DNA from: Paenibacillus albus
GTDB lineage: Bacteria; Bacillota; Bacilli; Paenibacillales; Paenibacillaceae
Assembly (NCBI RefSeq): GCF_003952225.1
Contig: NZ_CP034437.1
Span: 3,034,501-3,098,500, forward strand
Direction of reading: 5' to 3'
DNA: 64,000 nucleotides
The stretch's first letter is position 1. Every line of letters starts with the position of its first letter. The position numbers and the translations under genes were made by a program. The notes beneath the pieces were generated by a model. The model had not been told where the DNA came from and made no database searches. It saw only the letters and a program-made list of their open reading frames with translations. Shown in pieces: positions 1 through 8,184 of this stretch.

Positions 1-1150
1 ATACGATCCCGGCTTGGACGGCTGCTTGCCCAATGACGATCGCTCCGACAATGCTAATGGCAGATCCCGTCTGACGAGGCATTCTTATGCCGGCTTCGCG
101 CAAGCCCTCGAATAAAAATTCCATTAACAAGGCTTCGATCACCGCCGGGAAAGGAACCCCTTCGCGGGCAGCGGCGATGCTGAGCAGCAAATTCGTCGGG
201 ATTAACTGAGGATGAAACGTCGTAATCGCCACATAGAACGAAGGTAGGTATAAGGAAATGAGAATCAAGAGCATCCGTAACCAGCGGGTGAAGGAGGCAT
301 AGATAAATCGTTCATAGTAATCATCCGCCGACTGGAAAGCAGTCCATAATGTACAAGGGACGATAAGGACGAGCGGAGTGCCGTCTATGAATATGGCTAC
401 TTTGCGCTCCGCAAGGCTTGCGGCAACGATATCCGGACGCTCGCTCTTCTGAACTTGCGGGAAAACCGTGAACGGCTGATCCTCGATAAACTCCTCAACG
501 ACATTCCCGCTCAGCACCGTATCGATCTGTATCTGGCGCATGCGATTACGAACCTCTTCAACAACCGATTCATTCGCGACTCCGTGTATATACGCGATGA
601 CAATGGTCGTTCTTGAGAGACTGCCGACGGTTATGGATTCCATCTTCAAATCTTTGCTCTGAATCTTCCGGCGAACGAGTGCCGTGTTCACGTTCAAGCT
701 CTCGGTAAATCCTTCGCGGGGACCTTGTACCGTAACTTCTGTGGAAGGCTCCTCGACTGTTCGATGCTCGAACCCCCTCAGGTCAGCGATGACAGTACGG
801 TCATAGCCATCAATTACTAGCGCTGCACAGCCGGACAAGATGTCCTTCTCGATATCCTCGATGCTTTCCGCTGTTTGTATGCTTGCAATTGGAAACAGCT
901 GCTCTAGGATGTTGTCGAAAGTGATGCTCCGCTTATCTTGTTTATGGGCGGACTCCCCGAACATCCATGATCTTAGTAAGACATTATCAAGTGTCTTGGT
1001 GTCTACCAAACCGTCTACATAAACAAGCAGCGCTTTGATTTCACCGAACATTTGGACGTTCCGAAAGATGATATCGTAGCTATCTTTGAACATATTCTTT
1101 AGCAGGTTTTCATTCTTCTGCAACGACGCACTGAGCTGTTCTGTGGACAA
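1..1150 (-). CDS. GerA-family spore germination receptor subunit A (partial, 3' end outside window)
   Basis: Reading the minus strand from a TTG at 1150 gives 383 residues with no stop before the window edge. The start follows an AAAGGAGG site 11 bases upstream and gives M-STEQLSASLQKNENLL. The soluble N-terminal half has the usual GerA signatures (DIIFRNVQ, a CAALVIDGYDR stretch, NVNTALVRRKI, and a PFTVFPQVQKSERPD segment followed by ERKVAIFIDGTP). It is followed by the first membrane segments, including LRMLLILISLYLPSFYVA. Family members are about 480-540 residues, so roughly the last quarter is missing. These proteins sit in the spore inner membrane and, with B and C subunits, sense nutrients. 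The B and C genes would lie left of the window. No start-adjacent sigma-G promoter could be identified with confidence. Confidence 0.93.
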   Translation of the reverse strand, partial: MSTEQLSASLQKNENLLKNMFKDSYDIIFRNVQMFGEIKALLVYVDGLVDTKTLDNVLLRSWMFGESAHKQDKRSITFDNILEQLFPIASIQTAESIEDIEKDILSGCAALVIDGYDRTVIADLRGFEHRTVEEPSTEVTVQGPREGFTESLNVNTALVRRKIQSKDLKMESITVGSLSRTTIVIAYIHGVANESVVEEVRNRMRQIQIDTVLSGNVVEEFIEDQPFTVFPQVQKSERPDIVAASLAERKVAIFIDGTPLVLIVPCTLWTAFQSADDYYERFIYASFTRWLRMLLILISLYLPSFYVAITTFHPQLIPTNLLLSIAAAREGVPFPAVIEALLMEFLFEGLREAGIRMPRQTGSAISIVGAIVIGQAAVQAGIV

Positions 1151-1234
1151 AAGGATGATTCCCTCCTTTAGAAATAATTAGCAATTAAGATTCCTCTTTT
1201 GAGGTGGATTTATCCTTCTGTGGTAGTTTGGGAC

Positions 1235-1281
1235 GGAAAAAGAAAGACTTCCCGTAAGTTCTAAGCGAACGTTAGGGAAGC
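1235..1281 (-). terminator. Terminator-like hairpin downstream of the NucB-like gene
   Basis: On the minus strand CTTCCCTAA pairs with TTACGGGAAG around a short loop, followed by TCTTTCTTTTT. It lies just past the stop of the minus-strand lipoprotein gene and before gerA, separating the two units. Confidence 0.6.
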
Positions 1282-1300
1282 CTCTTCGGATTGATTTAGC

Positions 1301-2338
1301 TTACTCGCAAGCGACGCCATCGTGGTCGCGGTCTAATTTGGTGCTGTAGCCCGGCTGACCTCGGAGCAGCGGAGCTTTGCCTGCGGCTCTTACAGCTGAG
1401 CAGTTTTTGTAATAAACATTGCTGGGCTTTGTCACAGGTTTCGGAGTGGTTGGTGGTTTTGGCGTTGTTGGATTTGCAATCGGTTTCGCTGGGGCAGCGG
1501 AACCTGTGTTTGTATCAATTATGATCAGTACACGCGTACCATCAGGAAAGCTCTGCATACGATTGCCCACCCATGAGCCTGCGCCGCGATTATCTGAAGA
1601 TTTTACATAAGCAACATCTGCTCCTGCTCCACCTTCGGCGCACATGGCCATTGGAAATTCGTCTCGATCGTAGCCATCCTTAGTTGGGATGCCGCTAAGC
1701 GACTCTTCTCGGTTATGATCCGCTCCTCCACGATCAATGGTGCAGATAGGAGATTCACCGCGGCCCATTGCCGTTTTGATATGTGCTGTCGTTTGGGGGT
1801 AACGGGCCGCAGGGAAATAGATTACTTTGCTGTGTGATTGGTTGTTAATGTAAACCGCTCGAATGACGGCATCCCAAGTCACATATTTCTTGAGCAGTTC
1901 GCCTGCTGCACGTACGGGAACATATGTAACGCTATTGAGAATTTTCGGTGCTGTATTCGCTTGCTTACCGTTCACAATAAGTTTTAACGAATTGCTTGCA
2001 GTCTTCGGGTTCGATTGATTCTTATCATTCATGTAAACCGTTTTCGTCACGGCATCCCAAGTCACGTACTTCTTGAGGAGCTCGCCAGCTGCACGTACGG
2101 GAACATAAGTAGTGCCGCTAATAATTTTTGGAGAAGCAGCTGACTGGTTGCCGTTCACGTACAGTCGAATAGCCGTACCCGTTGCCTGCATGGTTATTGG
2201 CTGCTCCACCGTGTCGATAATCCTCATCTTCGAGATCGAATTAGGCTGGCTAACGTGATTTGGTGATTCTTGCGATTTGTGCATGCATCCGGTGAAGGTA
2301 GCGGACATCGCCGCTAATAGGATGATTTTGATAAGCAT
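1301..2338 (-). CDS. Lipoprotein with two stalk domains, NucB-type DNase domain and Excalibur calcium-binding domain
   Basis: A 345-residue predicted surface lipoprotein. The ATG at 2338 is chosen because GAAGGAGTG lies 11 bases upstream and it gives a compact signal peptide ending FTGC (Cys18); an in-frame ATG at 2377 would add 13 residues. Residues 57-104 and 117-164 are two copper-amine-oxidase-N-type stalk repeats sharing an almost identical [20 protein letters not shown] core. Residues 172-274 match sporulation DNase NucB/NucA ([36 protein letters not shown]). After a Pro/Thr linker (about 280-306), residues 307-345 are an Excalibur domain with DRDHDGVAC. By family it should hydrolyse DNA at the cell envelope. 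The domain combination is unusual: NucB is normally a small secreted protein. Monocistronic, with a terminator behind it. Confidence 0.88.
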   Translation of the reverse strand: MLIKIILLAAMSATFTGCMHKSQESPNHVSQPNSISKMRIIDTVEQPITMQATGTAIRLYVNGNQSAASPKIISGTTYVPVRAAGELLKKYVTWDAVTKTVYMNDKNQSNPKTASNSLKLIVNGKQANTAPKILNSVTYVPVRAAGELLKKYVTWDAVIRAVYINNQSHSKVIYFPAARYPQTTAHIKTAMGRGESPICTIDRGGADHNREESLSGIPTKDGYDRDEFPMAMCAEGGAGADVAYVKSSDNRGAGSWVGNRMQSFPDGTRVLIIIDTNTGSAAPAKPIANPTTPKPPTTPKPVTKPSNVYYKNCSAVRAAGKAPLLRGQPGYSTKLDRDHDGVACE

Positions 2339-2518
2339 GGTTGTTATGGCACTCCTTCGACTAACTTTTTCATGCATAGCCTTCTCATGCCAGGATTCGA
2401 TTATGTTAGGTTTAATTAGCAGGTTTACACCAGTAGTGTATTAAATTTCCATCTCACGCGTATATACATCCTGTATGCTGCGACGGGCTGACCGTTGGAT
2501 GAGGAGTGAAGGGTCATA

Positions 2519-3139
2519 ATGAATACAGCTGAGCTTAAGCGTTTCATTCTATCCATAGAAATTAAAGCATTAGAGAAAGTACTAGTTGATGGAGAGAGTG
2601 AGAGTAAATTCGTCAAGCTGATCCGGGATCGGATCGAGAACCTGAAGCGGGAGGGAAGGTGGATTCATCAGTTTGACGATGGAATGCGGGAAACTCGTGC
2701 ACGAATAGCTGACCTCGTGATTCGAAGTGCAGTCGCGGCCGATATCGACTCGGTGCGCGACATCTATCGCCATGCATCGCTTACAAATAAAGCTGACCAC
2801 GATTTAATCGCCGCTCATCCCGAGTGGCTGGTATGGGACGATTCGCTGCTGCCGTTCGTGCATGTTGCAGTTTCTCAGGGACGGGTTGTTGGCTTCGCAA
2901 CGGCTCGTCCGGTCGATGACTTCCTCGAGCTTGAGGATCTGTTCATTGATCCAGAGTGCATGCGCCAAGGGGTTGCGAGCGCTCTGATCGCCGTGATTGC
3001 AAGTCGCGGAATGCGTATCGAGGTTTCTGCCAACCATGCAAGGGCGTTCTATGAATCAGCTGGGTTTGTCGTCGTCGGCTCGGTGAGCTCGAATGGTGGA
3101 TCGTTGCTGCGAATGCGCCTTGATGCTGCAGGTGCATGA
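2519..3139 (+). CDS. GNAT family N-acetyltransferase
   Basis: A 206-residue protein. From about residue 66 (LVIRSAVAADIDSVRDIYRHAS) it follows the GNAT fold: a central LEDLFIDPECMRQGVASALI segment with the acetyl-CoA-binding RQGVAS loop, then the C-terminal ARAFYESAGFVVVG strand-helix. The substrate cannot be told. The first 65 residues are charged and helical, unlike a GNAT, and may be an added N-terminal module. The ATG is preceded by GAGGAGTGAAGGG. It is divergent from the DNase lipoprotein gene across 180 bp and is followed after 103 bp by an MFS gene on the same strand. Confidence 0.85.
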   Translation: MNTAELKRFILSIEIKALEKVLVDGESESKFVKLIRDRIENLKREGRWIHQFDDGMRETRARIADLVIRSAVAADIDSVRDIYRHASLTNKADHDLIAAHPEWLVWDDSLLPFVHVAVSQGRVVGFATARPVDDFLELEDLFIDPECMRQGVASALIAVIASRGMRIEVSANHARAFYESAGFVVVGSVSSNGGSLLRMRLDAAGA

Positions 3140-3242
3140 AGGAAATATTTATTTTACGTAAAAGGAATTTATTGATGGAAATGGAATGTTTCAAAGACAA
3201 GATTAATTCATAGAGAAGACAGCTAACAGGGGGGCATCCGGT

Positions 3243-4460
3243 TTGAACCAAACGACTTCACGCTGGTCAGTCATCATCGCTTATGCCGCGCTTGCGGCTG
3301 TCACGCAGATCCTTTGGGTTACGTTCACCCCGGTCACGACTGATGCCGCAGAACAGTGGGGCGTATCGGTTGATGCTGTCGGATGGCTTTCGCTTGTTTT
3401 TCCGCTTATCTATGTTCTACTATCTATACCGTTTGGGTTCGCAGCAGATCGGAGTTTCAGAGGGGCGCTGGCATGGGGAGCGGGGCTAACCGTAGTTGGG
3501 GCGTTTATCCGGGTTGTGCCTGGTTATGATTATTCATTGGCCGGACAGATTGCGATAGCGGTGGGGCAGCCATTGGTGCTCAATGCCGTTAACAAAATTG
3601 CGGTGCTCTATGTAGCTCCGTCAAAACGTCCGACTGCGATTGCTGCCGGGACGGCCTCTCTGTTCGTCGGCGTTATGATTTCCAACGTGACCGTGCCTTT
3701 CCTGATGGAATGGGATGGACTTCCAGCTGTACTTTGGACACAGGCATTAATCAGTGCGATCGCTTGTGCGGCGCTGTTGCTCGTACTTCGGCATCCGTCT
3801 CTCTATGAGGAAGCGGAAGGGGATGGAGTACCGGTATCTGTGCTTCGCTCGCTTCGTGAGATTTGGGGGCAGCGATGGGTGCGCTTATTCAGCCTACTTC
3901 TGTTTGCAGGCTTTGGGATCTTCATTACGCTCGCAACGTGGCTTGAGGTGCTTGCGGATGCAATCGGTTACAATTCGGTGCAGGTCGGAACGGGTCTGGG
4001 GATCATGACTGCGGCCGGCATTATCGGGGCGGCGGTGCTGCCGGACTTCGCCATGCGTGGGTATCGTGCAAGGCGCATACTGGTGCTGTCGCTTGCGGTT
4101 AGCACAGTGCTGCTGATCTTCCTTGCGACAGGTTTGCCAACTTGGTTGTTCATGTCACTGCTTGGGCTCACGGGTCTGCTTCTACTAGCCGACTTGCCCA
4201 TCGTTCTATCGTTCGCCGAGGCCAAGGCAGAGCCGCAAGCTGCGGGAGCGGTAACGGGATTGCTGCTCTTGTTCGGCAATCTTGGGGGCATCGTGCTATC
4301 GTTGCTCGTTCAGCTGCTGCTAGATGAACGAGTGCTCGCAATTAGCGTGCTTGCCGTAATCACCGTCATTATTATGCCGTTTGCTCTGAGATTCCCGGGA
4401 CTTCCAGCAAGGAAGCTGCCTGCGGAGACAGAGAAGAAGCAAACGATTTACTTTAACTGA
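3243..4460 (+). CDS. MFS transporter
   Basis: A 405-residue polytopic membrane protein with about 12 predicted hydrophobic segments and the MFS motif-A-like loop after the second segment (PFGFAADRSFRGAL). A mid-protein break (about residues 180-205, LYEEAEGDGVPVS) separates the two six-helix halves. The start is TTG, with GGGGGG 8-9 bases upstream. Family knowledge gives proton-coupled transport of a small molecule; the substrate is unknown. It resembles the CynX/NarK-type nitrate-sulfonate-bicarbonate group in general layout, but this is not decisive. Confidence 0.8.
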   Translation: MNQTTSRWSVIIAYAALAAVTQILWVTFTPVTTDAAEQWGVSVDAVGWLSLVFPLIYVLLSIPFGFAADRSFRGALAWGAGLTVVGAFIRVVPGYDYSLAGQIAIAVGQPLVLNAVNKIAVLYVAPSKRPTAIAAGTASLFVGVMISNVTVPFLMEWDGLPAVLWTQALISAIACAALLLVLRHPSLYEEAEGDGVPVSVLRSLREIWGQRWVRLFSLLLFAGFGIFITLATWLEVLADAIGYNSVQVGTGLGIMTAAGIIGAAVLPDFAMRGYRARRILVLSLAVSTVLLIFLATGLPTWLFMSLLGLTGLLLLADLPIVLSFAEAKAEPQAAGAVTGLLLLFGNLGGIVLSLLVQLLLDERVLAISVLAVITVIIMPFALRFPGLPARKLPAETEKKQTIYFN

Positions 4461-4504
4461 AATGACTTTTCAGAAGCAACGGAGGTTGTCAGGCGGACCG
4501 GTTC

Positions 4505-4534
4505 TTGACGCAGGATCAATCAATATGCTACCTT
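4505..4534 (+). promoter_or_regulatory. Candidate sigma-A promoter for the T-box/GluRS transcript
   Basis: TTGACG and TACCTT hexamers are separated by 18 bp. A start about 7 bases downstream would place the +1 directly before the T-box stem I. Confidence 0.45.
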
Positions 4535-4540
4535 AGCGAA

Positions 4541-4820
4541 AAGCCATATATATTCGCAAAAGCGATTGATGAGGAAGAGTAAGCAAGCATTCGAATGGCA
4601 GAGAGCCCTGTAAGAAGGTGGAAGAGGGTATTCGAACTTGATGAAAGAAGCCTCGGAGCATCAGACTGAAAGGTGGAGTAAGTCTGGCGGGTCTTCCCGT
4701 TATAGAAGAGATGCCGCAGTTTCATGCTGCATCTATGAGCGGGTCCGTTGACCCAATCAAGGTGGTACCACGGAAGCGATGCCTTTCGTCCTTGTTGTAT
4801 GAGGATGAAGGGCTTTTTTT
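4541..4820 (+). promoter_or_regulatory. T-box leader, predicted glutamate-tRNA responsive
   Basis: A leader RNA before the GluRS gene. It has the K-turn region (GATGAGGAAGAGTA near 4568), the AGAGAGCC element near 4600, a specifier-loop context GAAA-GAA-GCCTCGGAGC in which the codon-like triplet is GAA, and the conserved T-box sequence AAGGTGGTACCACGG at 4759-4773. It ends in a terminator stem (4781-4813) with a run of T to 4820. Uncharged tRNA-Glu should favour the antiterminator. The specifier call comes from alignment by eye with known T-boxes, and it agrees with the downstream gene. Confidence 0.9.
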
Positions 4821-4872
4821 ATTGTCTGTTCATTTATGGTTTCTCAATTCTGAGGTGAAAGAAGGAATGACT

Positions 4873-6549
4873 ATGAATCAAATCGAGCTTGCGAATCGTT
4901 TGTTTCCAGCTATCGATAGGCTGACGGATGAAGTTCTGCGTAGTTACCCTGCGAGGCAATTGAAGGAAGGAGCAATGGTGACGAGGTTCGCACCTAGTCC
5001 GACCGGATTTCTTACGATTGGCGGTATCTACGCCACGTTGATTCCTGAACGGCTGGCCCATCAGAGCAGCGGTGTTTTCTACTTGCGAATCGAGGATACC
5101 GATAGGAAGCGGGAAGTGGAAGGCAGCATCGGCGATATGCTCCAAGTGTTAAGCTATTGCGGTATTTATCCGGATGAAGGTCCGACTGCGAATGGCGAAG
5201 AGGCAGGGGATTATGGTCCATATAAGCAAACTGAGCGAGTGGGCCTTTACCATGTATTTATTAAGGATCTGATTAGGCGAGGATTAGCCTATCCTTGCTT
5301 CTGCGATGCGGATGAGCTGCAGCAAATTCGCGATAAACAGCAAGCAGCCAAGCTCAATCCGGGCTATTATGGCGAATGGGCCATTCACCGCCATCTAACG
5401 CCGGAGCAGGTTGAAGCAGAGCTGGCGACGGGGAAGCCGTTTGTCATCCGGTTGAAGTCGCCGGGATCCCCGGATCGAAGAATCAAGTATAAGGATCTGA
5501 TTAAAGGCGAAATCGAAATGCCGGAGAATGAACAGGACATCGTCATTATGAAGTCCGACGGCATTCCAACCTATCATTTCGCACATGCGGTGGACGATCG
5601 TTTGATGGGGACCACTCACGTGATTCGCGGAGATGAATGGCTTGCTTCAATTCCTATTCATCTGCAGCTATTCGACTTGCTCGGTTTCCGTAGATTGGAA
5701 TACGGGCATCTGGCTCCTCTGATGAAGATGGACGGCGCTTCGAAGCGCAAATTCAGCAAACGTAAAGATCCTGATGCAGCCGCGATCTATTACCAACAGA
5801 AAGGTTATCCGGAGCTCTCAATTACGGAGTACTTGATGACGCTCATTAATTCCAATTATGAAGAATGGCGGATGAGCCAGCCGGAAGCACCGAATACGGA
5901 ATTCATGATCGACATGAACAAAATGAACGTGAGCGGCGCGCTGTTTGACATCAATAAACTGGTTGACATCAGCAAGGACGTAATCGCTCGGTTTACAGCA
6001 GATGAAGTATTCGAGCAGGCAGTGGAATGGGCGGCGACGTACGATGCGGAACTGGAAGCCATGCTTCGTGCCAATCGTGAATACGCGACGGCGATCTTCC
6101 ATATTGGCCGCGCGGTAGAGAAGCCGCGGAAGGATATTGCGAAGTGGTCGGATGTGAAGGAGCTATACGCGTACTTCTTCGATGACTCGTTCAATAAGTC
6201 GATAGCAGCAGGCTATAATGCAATGCCTGTGTCAATTCCTTCGGAGCTGGCTAAGCAGATCGTCAGTGAATATGCGCAAACGTTAGATTTGCAGGATGAC
6301 CGAGACAGCTGGTTCGGTAAAGTGAAGGCAGTCGGCGAGAAGCTCGGCTTTGCCAAGGATGCCAAAACGTACAAGAAGAATCCGGAGCAGTATCCAGGGC
6401 ATGTCGGTGACGTTGCGATGATTCTTAGAGTCGCTTTGACGGGCAGAACAATGACGCCGGATCTGTACGATATGATGCTTGTTATGGGAGAGGTTCGTGT
6501 GCGTAATAGGTTGGATCGGTTTGTTGGTTACGAAAAAGCTCAGTCCTAG
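4873..6549 (+). CDS. gltX: Glutamyl-tRNA synthetase paralogue with variant HIGH motif
   Basis: A 558-residue class I aminoacyl-tRNA synthetase. The ATG at 4873 is preferred over 4867 because AGAAGGA lies six bases upstream. The Rossmann-fold active site begins FAPSPTG at residues 39-45, followed by LTIGG, where most GluRS have LHIGG: the first His of the HIGH signature is Thr48. The KMSKS-like loop is KFSKR at 293-297. RIEDTDRKR, GDEWLASIPIHL and the C-terminal anticodon-binding helical part are intact, and the stop is followed by a terminator. The T-box with GAA specifier supports Glu specificity. It resembles the second, non-canonical GluRS type found in some clostridia and Paenibacillus; the housekeeping gltX is usually next to cysE-cysS and is not in this window. 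Confidence 0.9.
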   Translation: MNQIELANRLFPAIDRLTDEVLRSYPARQLKEGAMVTRFAPSPTGFLTIGGIYATLIPERLAHQSSGVFYLRIEDTDRKREVEGSIGDMLQVLSYCGIYPDEGPTANGEEAGDYGPYKQTERVGLYHVFIKDLIRRGLAYPCFCDADELQQIRDKQQAAKLNPGYYGEWAIHRHLTPEQVEAELATGKPFVIRLKSPGSPDRRIKYKDLIKGEIEMPENEQDIVIMKSDGIPTYHFAHAVDDRLMGTTHVIRGDEWLASIPIHLQLFDLLGFRRLEYGHLAPLMKMDGASKRKFSKRKDPDAAAIYYQQKGYPELSITEYLMTLINSNYEEWRMSQPEAPNTEFMIDMNKMNVSGALFDINKLVDISKDVIARFTADEVFEQAVEWAATYDAELEAMLRANREYATAIFHIGRAVEKPRKDIAKWSDVKELYAYFFDDSFNKSIAAGYNAMPVSIPSELAKQIVSEYAQTLDLQDDRDSWFGKVKAVGEKLGFAKDAKTYKKNPEQYPGHVGDVAMILRVALTGRTMTPDLYDMMLVMGEVRVRNRLDRFVGYEKAQS

Positions 6550-6563
6550 CGACTGAGCTTTTT
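6532..6563 (+). terminator. Terminator overlapping the GluRS stop codon
   Basis: AAAAAGCTCAGTC pairs with GACTGAGCTTTTT around a short loop that contains the stop codon TAG. It is symmetric, so it could also act on the minus strand. Confidence 0.85.
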
Positions 6564-6610
6564 ACGTTGTATATAATACTACCGATTATGTTGATAGGAA
6601 AAGGACAAAC

Positions 6611-6639
6611 AAAAAAAGCCTTGATTCCTCAAGGCTTTC
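6611..6639 (-). terminator. Terminator downstream of tRNA-Val
   Basis: On the minus strand GAAAGCCTTGAG pairs with TCAAGGCTTT and is followed by TTTT. It lies 14 bases past the tRNA 3' end. Confidence 0.8.
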
Positions 6640-6652
6640 GGCGTTTAAGTTA

Positions 6653-6728
6653 TGGTGATCTGGACAGGGTTCGAACCTGTGACCCCTACCCTGTCAAGAT
6701 AGTGCTCTCCCAGCTGAGCTACCAGATC
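6653..6728 (-). tRNA. tRNA-Val (anticodon GAC), CCA encoded
   Basis: A 76-nt cloverleaf on the minus strand. The acceptor GATCTGG pairs with CCAGATC, the D arm is GCTC...GAGC, the anticodon stem CTATC/GGTAG encloses the loop TTGACAG, and the T arm is ACAGG-TTCGAAC-CCTGT. The discriminator is A and CCA is present in the DNA. The anticodon GAC reads GUC (valine). It is a lone tRNA gene, not part of an rRNA cluster. Confidence 0.96.
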
Positions 6729-6874
6729 ATATGAGTTACTTCGTTAGTGACAAGTAATAATATATCAAACGGGAAAATAGATGTCAACCACTTTTCACAA
6801 AAAATTAGTCTAAATCGACAACGAGCCGCATAAGGTGTACTCAAGAGGTTAACCTTGAGGAGGCGGGTTGTCTA

Positions 6875-7042
6875 GTGGCGGAAGCTGCTCATTTAGTGGT
6901 ATGGCTGGTTGGTTTGTTTGGTATCGTCGGTACGGTTTGCTTGTGTGTAGCCAAGATGGTCATCAATGATACGATCGCCTATGATGAAGCCTTTGTATGG
7001 AAGAGAAAGCTCCCGCCGGAAGCGAAGGCATCCAAACGGTAA
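6875..7042 (+). CDS. Small single-pass membrane protein, function unknown
   Basis: A 55-residue ORF starting GTG, with GAGGAGG 11 bases upstream. It begins M-AEAAHLVVWLVGLFGIVG and runs through one hydrophobic segment (about residues 6-32) into a charged tail ending KLPPEAKASKR. The strong ribosome site and the membrane-anchor/basic-tail design favour a real gene. I do not recognise the family. Confidence 0.5.
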   Translation: MAEAAHLVVWLVGLFGIVGTVCLCVAKMVINDTIAYDEAFVWKRKLPPEAKASKR

Positions 7043-7112
7043 ATGAGGAAATGTTTGCTTCGTTAGTTTCACGGGTATACTAATCCCATCTCATCATTCG
7101 GGGGTGGTATAC

Positions 7113-7328
7113 TTGAAGACAATCATGCTGTGCTGTGTCATTCTATTCCTGCTCGTGTGTACGGGTTGCTTGCGCAAACAGTCAGAAACGGTTATGCCGA
7201 GTTCGACCTCCGTATTTAGCGACGTTTATGATTCATCCGATAAAGGAAAAGTAATTGGGCCACCATCGTCAGGCAGAATAGATACGGGCAGAATGAAGCC
7301 TCCATTACGTGAAGATAACACGCCTTAA
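7113..7328 (+). CDS. Small predicted lipoprotein, function unknown
   Basis: A 71-residue protein starting at TTG with GGGGGTGG upstream (a GTG at 7104 would add three residues). A hydrophobic signal segment ends LLVCTGC, a somewhat atypical lipobox with Cys at -3. The mature part is short, polar and Pro/Ser-rich, with no recognisable domain. A strong terminator starts at its stop codon, so it is a single-gene unit. Confidence 0.6.
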   Translation: MKTIMLCCVILFLLVCTGCLRKQSETVMPSSTSVFSDVYDSSDKGKVIGPPSSGRIDTGRMKPPLREDNTP

Positions 7329-7370
7329 ATCCGGCGATGCTCTTAATTGGGCATCCCGGATTTTTTTTTT
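7328..7370 (+). terminator. Terminator after the small lipoprotein gene
   Basis: AATCCGG-CGATGC pairs with GGGCAT-CCCGGATT around TCTTAATT, followed by ten T. Confidence 0.9.
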
Positions 7371-7452
7371 GTCCAGTCAAGACCAACTCATGCATAATTA
7401 TGCTTCCGATAAGCCATTCTACAAGAATGACTTGCCAAAAGGAGGAATCCCT

Positions 7453-7722
7453 ATGTACATGAGAATGCCAGAGCAATCCGGAGAAGCAGCCGGTAGTCAG
7501 CAGGAGACATTCGTCGCCGTGCAAAAGAACGGTGATGGTGATCTAACCTCATTCCAAACGTCCAATGGGCGAGTATTGAACTATGAGGAAGCACTTGCTG
7601 AAGTAGAGAGTGGCGCGATTGCCGGTGTAAACTCGTTCAAAGGCAAAGACGGCGAAACGTATATCCGCGGCAATGCCGACGGTGATCCGACGAACAACCT
7701 CGATCAACTGCCTAACTTCTAA
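7453..7722 (+). CDS. DUF3892 family protein
   Basis: An 89-residue soluble protein. The start is set by AAAGGAGG 8-9 bases before the ATG; a longer in-frame reading from 7309 would run through the preceding terminator. Residues 20-85 carry the DUF3892 pattern: FVAVQKNGDGDLTSFQTSNG, then a conserved YEEALAEVESGAIAGVN, and at the end YIRGNADGDPTNNLDQLPNF. The family is small and widespread in Bacillales, with no known role. Confidence 0.85.
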   Translation: MYMRMPEQSGEAAGSQQETFVAVQKNGDGDLTSFQTSNGRVLNYEEALAEVESGAIAGVNSFKGKDGETYIRGNADGDPTNNLDQLPNF

Positions 7723-7740
7723 TAAGGAATATCTGAGAAG

Positions 7741-7764
7741 GCTCGCTCATCAGCGGGCTTTTTT
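7741..7764 (+). terminator. Terminator after the DUF3892 gene
   Basis: GCTCGCT pairs with AGCGGGC (one G.U pair) and is followed by six T. Confidence 0.65.
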
Positions 7765-7847
7765 CTATTGTCGAAAAAGAGAGGCATATGCATTGTCATT
7801 TCGGGCACTTTTGTTTGGAGCCCTGATCCTCGCGGGCTCTACCGTCG

Positions 7848-8032
7848 CTAACGAACCTCAGAAGCGCTATTTGGCGATTTGGGCTCACTTTAAGATTCTA
7901 ACGAATCTCAGCGGCGTTATTCCGATGAAGTCAGCCCTTTTCGGCTGCAAAAGCACCGTATAGCGTGTTTGGGGTTCGTTAGAGTTTTTTAAGCGCCATT
8001 TATGGCGCAATAAGGTGTATACGATTCGTTAG
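7848..8032. repeat. Intergenic repeat element with four CTAACGAA boxes
   Basis: The gene-free stretch 7765-8151 holds four copies of CTAACGAA. Two are on the plus strand (7848-7855, 7898-7905) and two inverted (7975-7982, 8025-8032), giving the layout forward-forward-reverse-reverse. The two forward copies stay similar for about 25 bp (CTAACGAAyCTCAG, then GCGyTATT). The third copy, read on the minus strand, has CTAACGAACCCC followed by CGCTATACGG. I see no ORF or target-site duplication. It could be a REP/MITE-like family or a structured RNA. I see nothing else in the rest of the stretch. Confidence 0.6.
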
Positions 8033-8151
8033 CCTGGTGAGCGGAGGTCAGGTGGGCGGCAGTCGACCATATCTATCGCCAGTCGAGCGGAGTCGGCCTA
8101 GTCAGCCAACCATCTATGTCAGCACTTGCCCCAAACAAACTCGAATGTCCA

Positions 8152-8178
8152 CAAAAAAAAGCCCCCAGCAGGGCTTTT
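8152..8178 (-). terminator. Terminator of the MBL-fold gene
   Basis: On the minus strand AAAAGCCCTGC pairs with GGGGGCTTTT, followed by a long T run. It lies just past the stop of the minus-strand hydrolase. Confidence 0.85.
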
Positions 8179-8184
8179 CTACTC

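Noticed and set aside
7673-7963. Plus-strand ORF overlapping the DUF3892 3' end and entering the repeat region
   Set aside because: It runs through a terminator and the repeat boxes and has no ribosome site.
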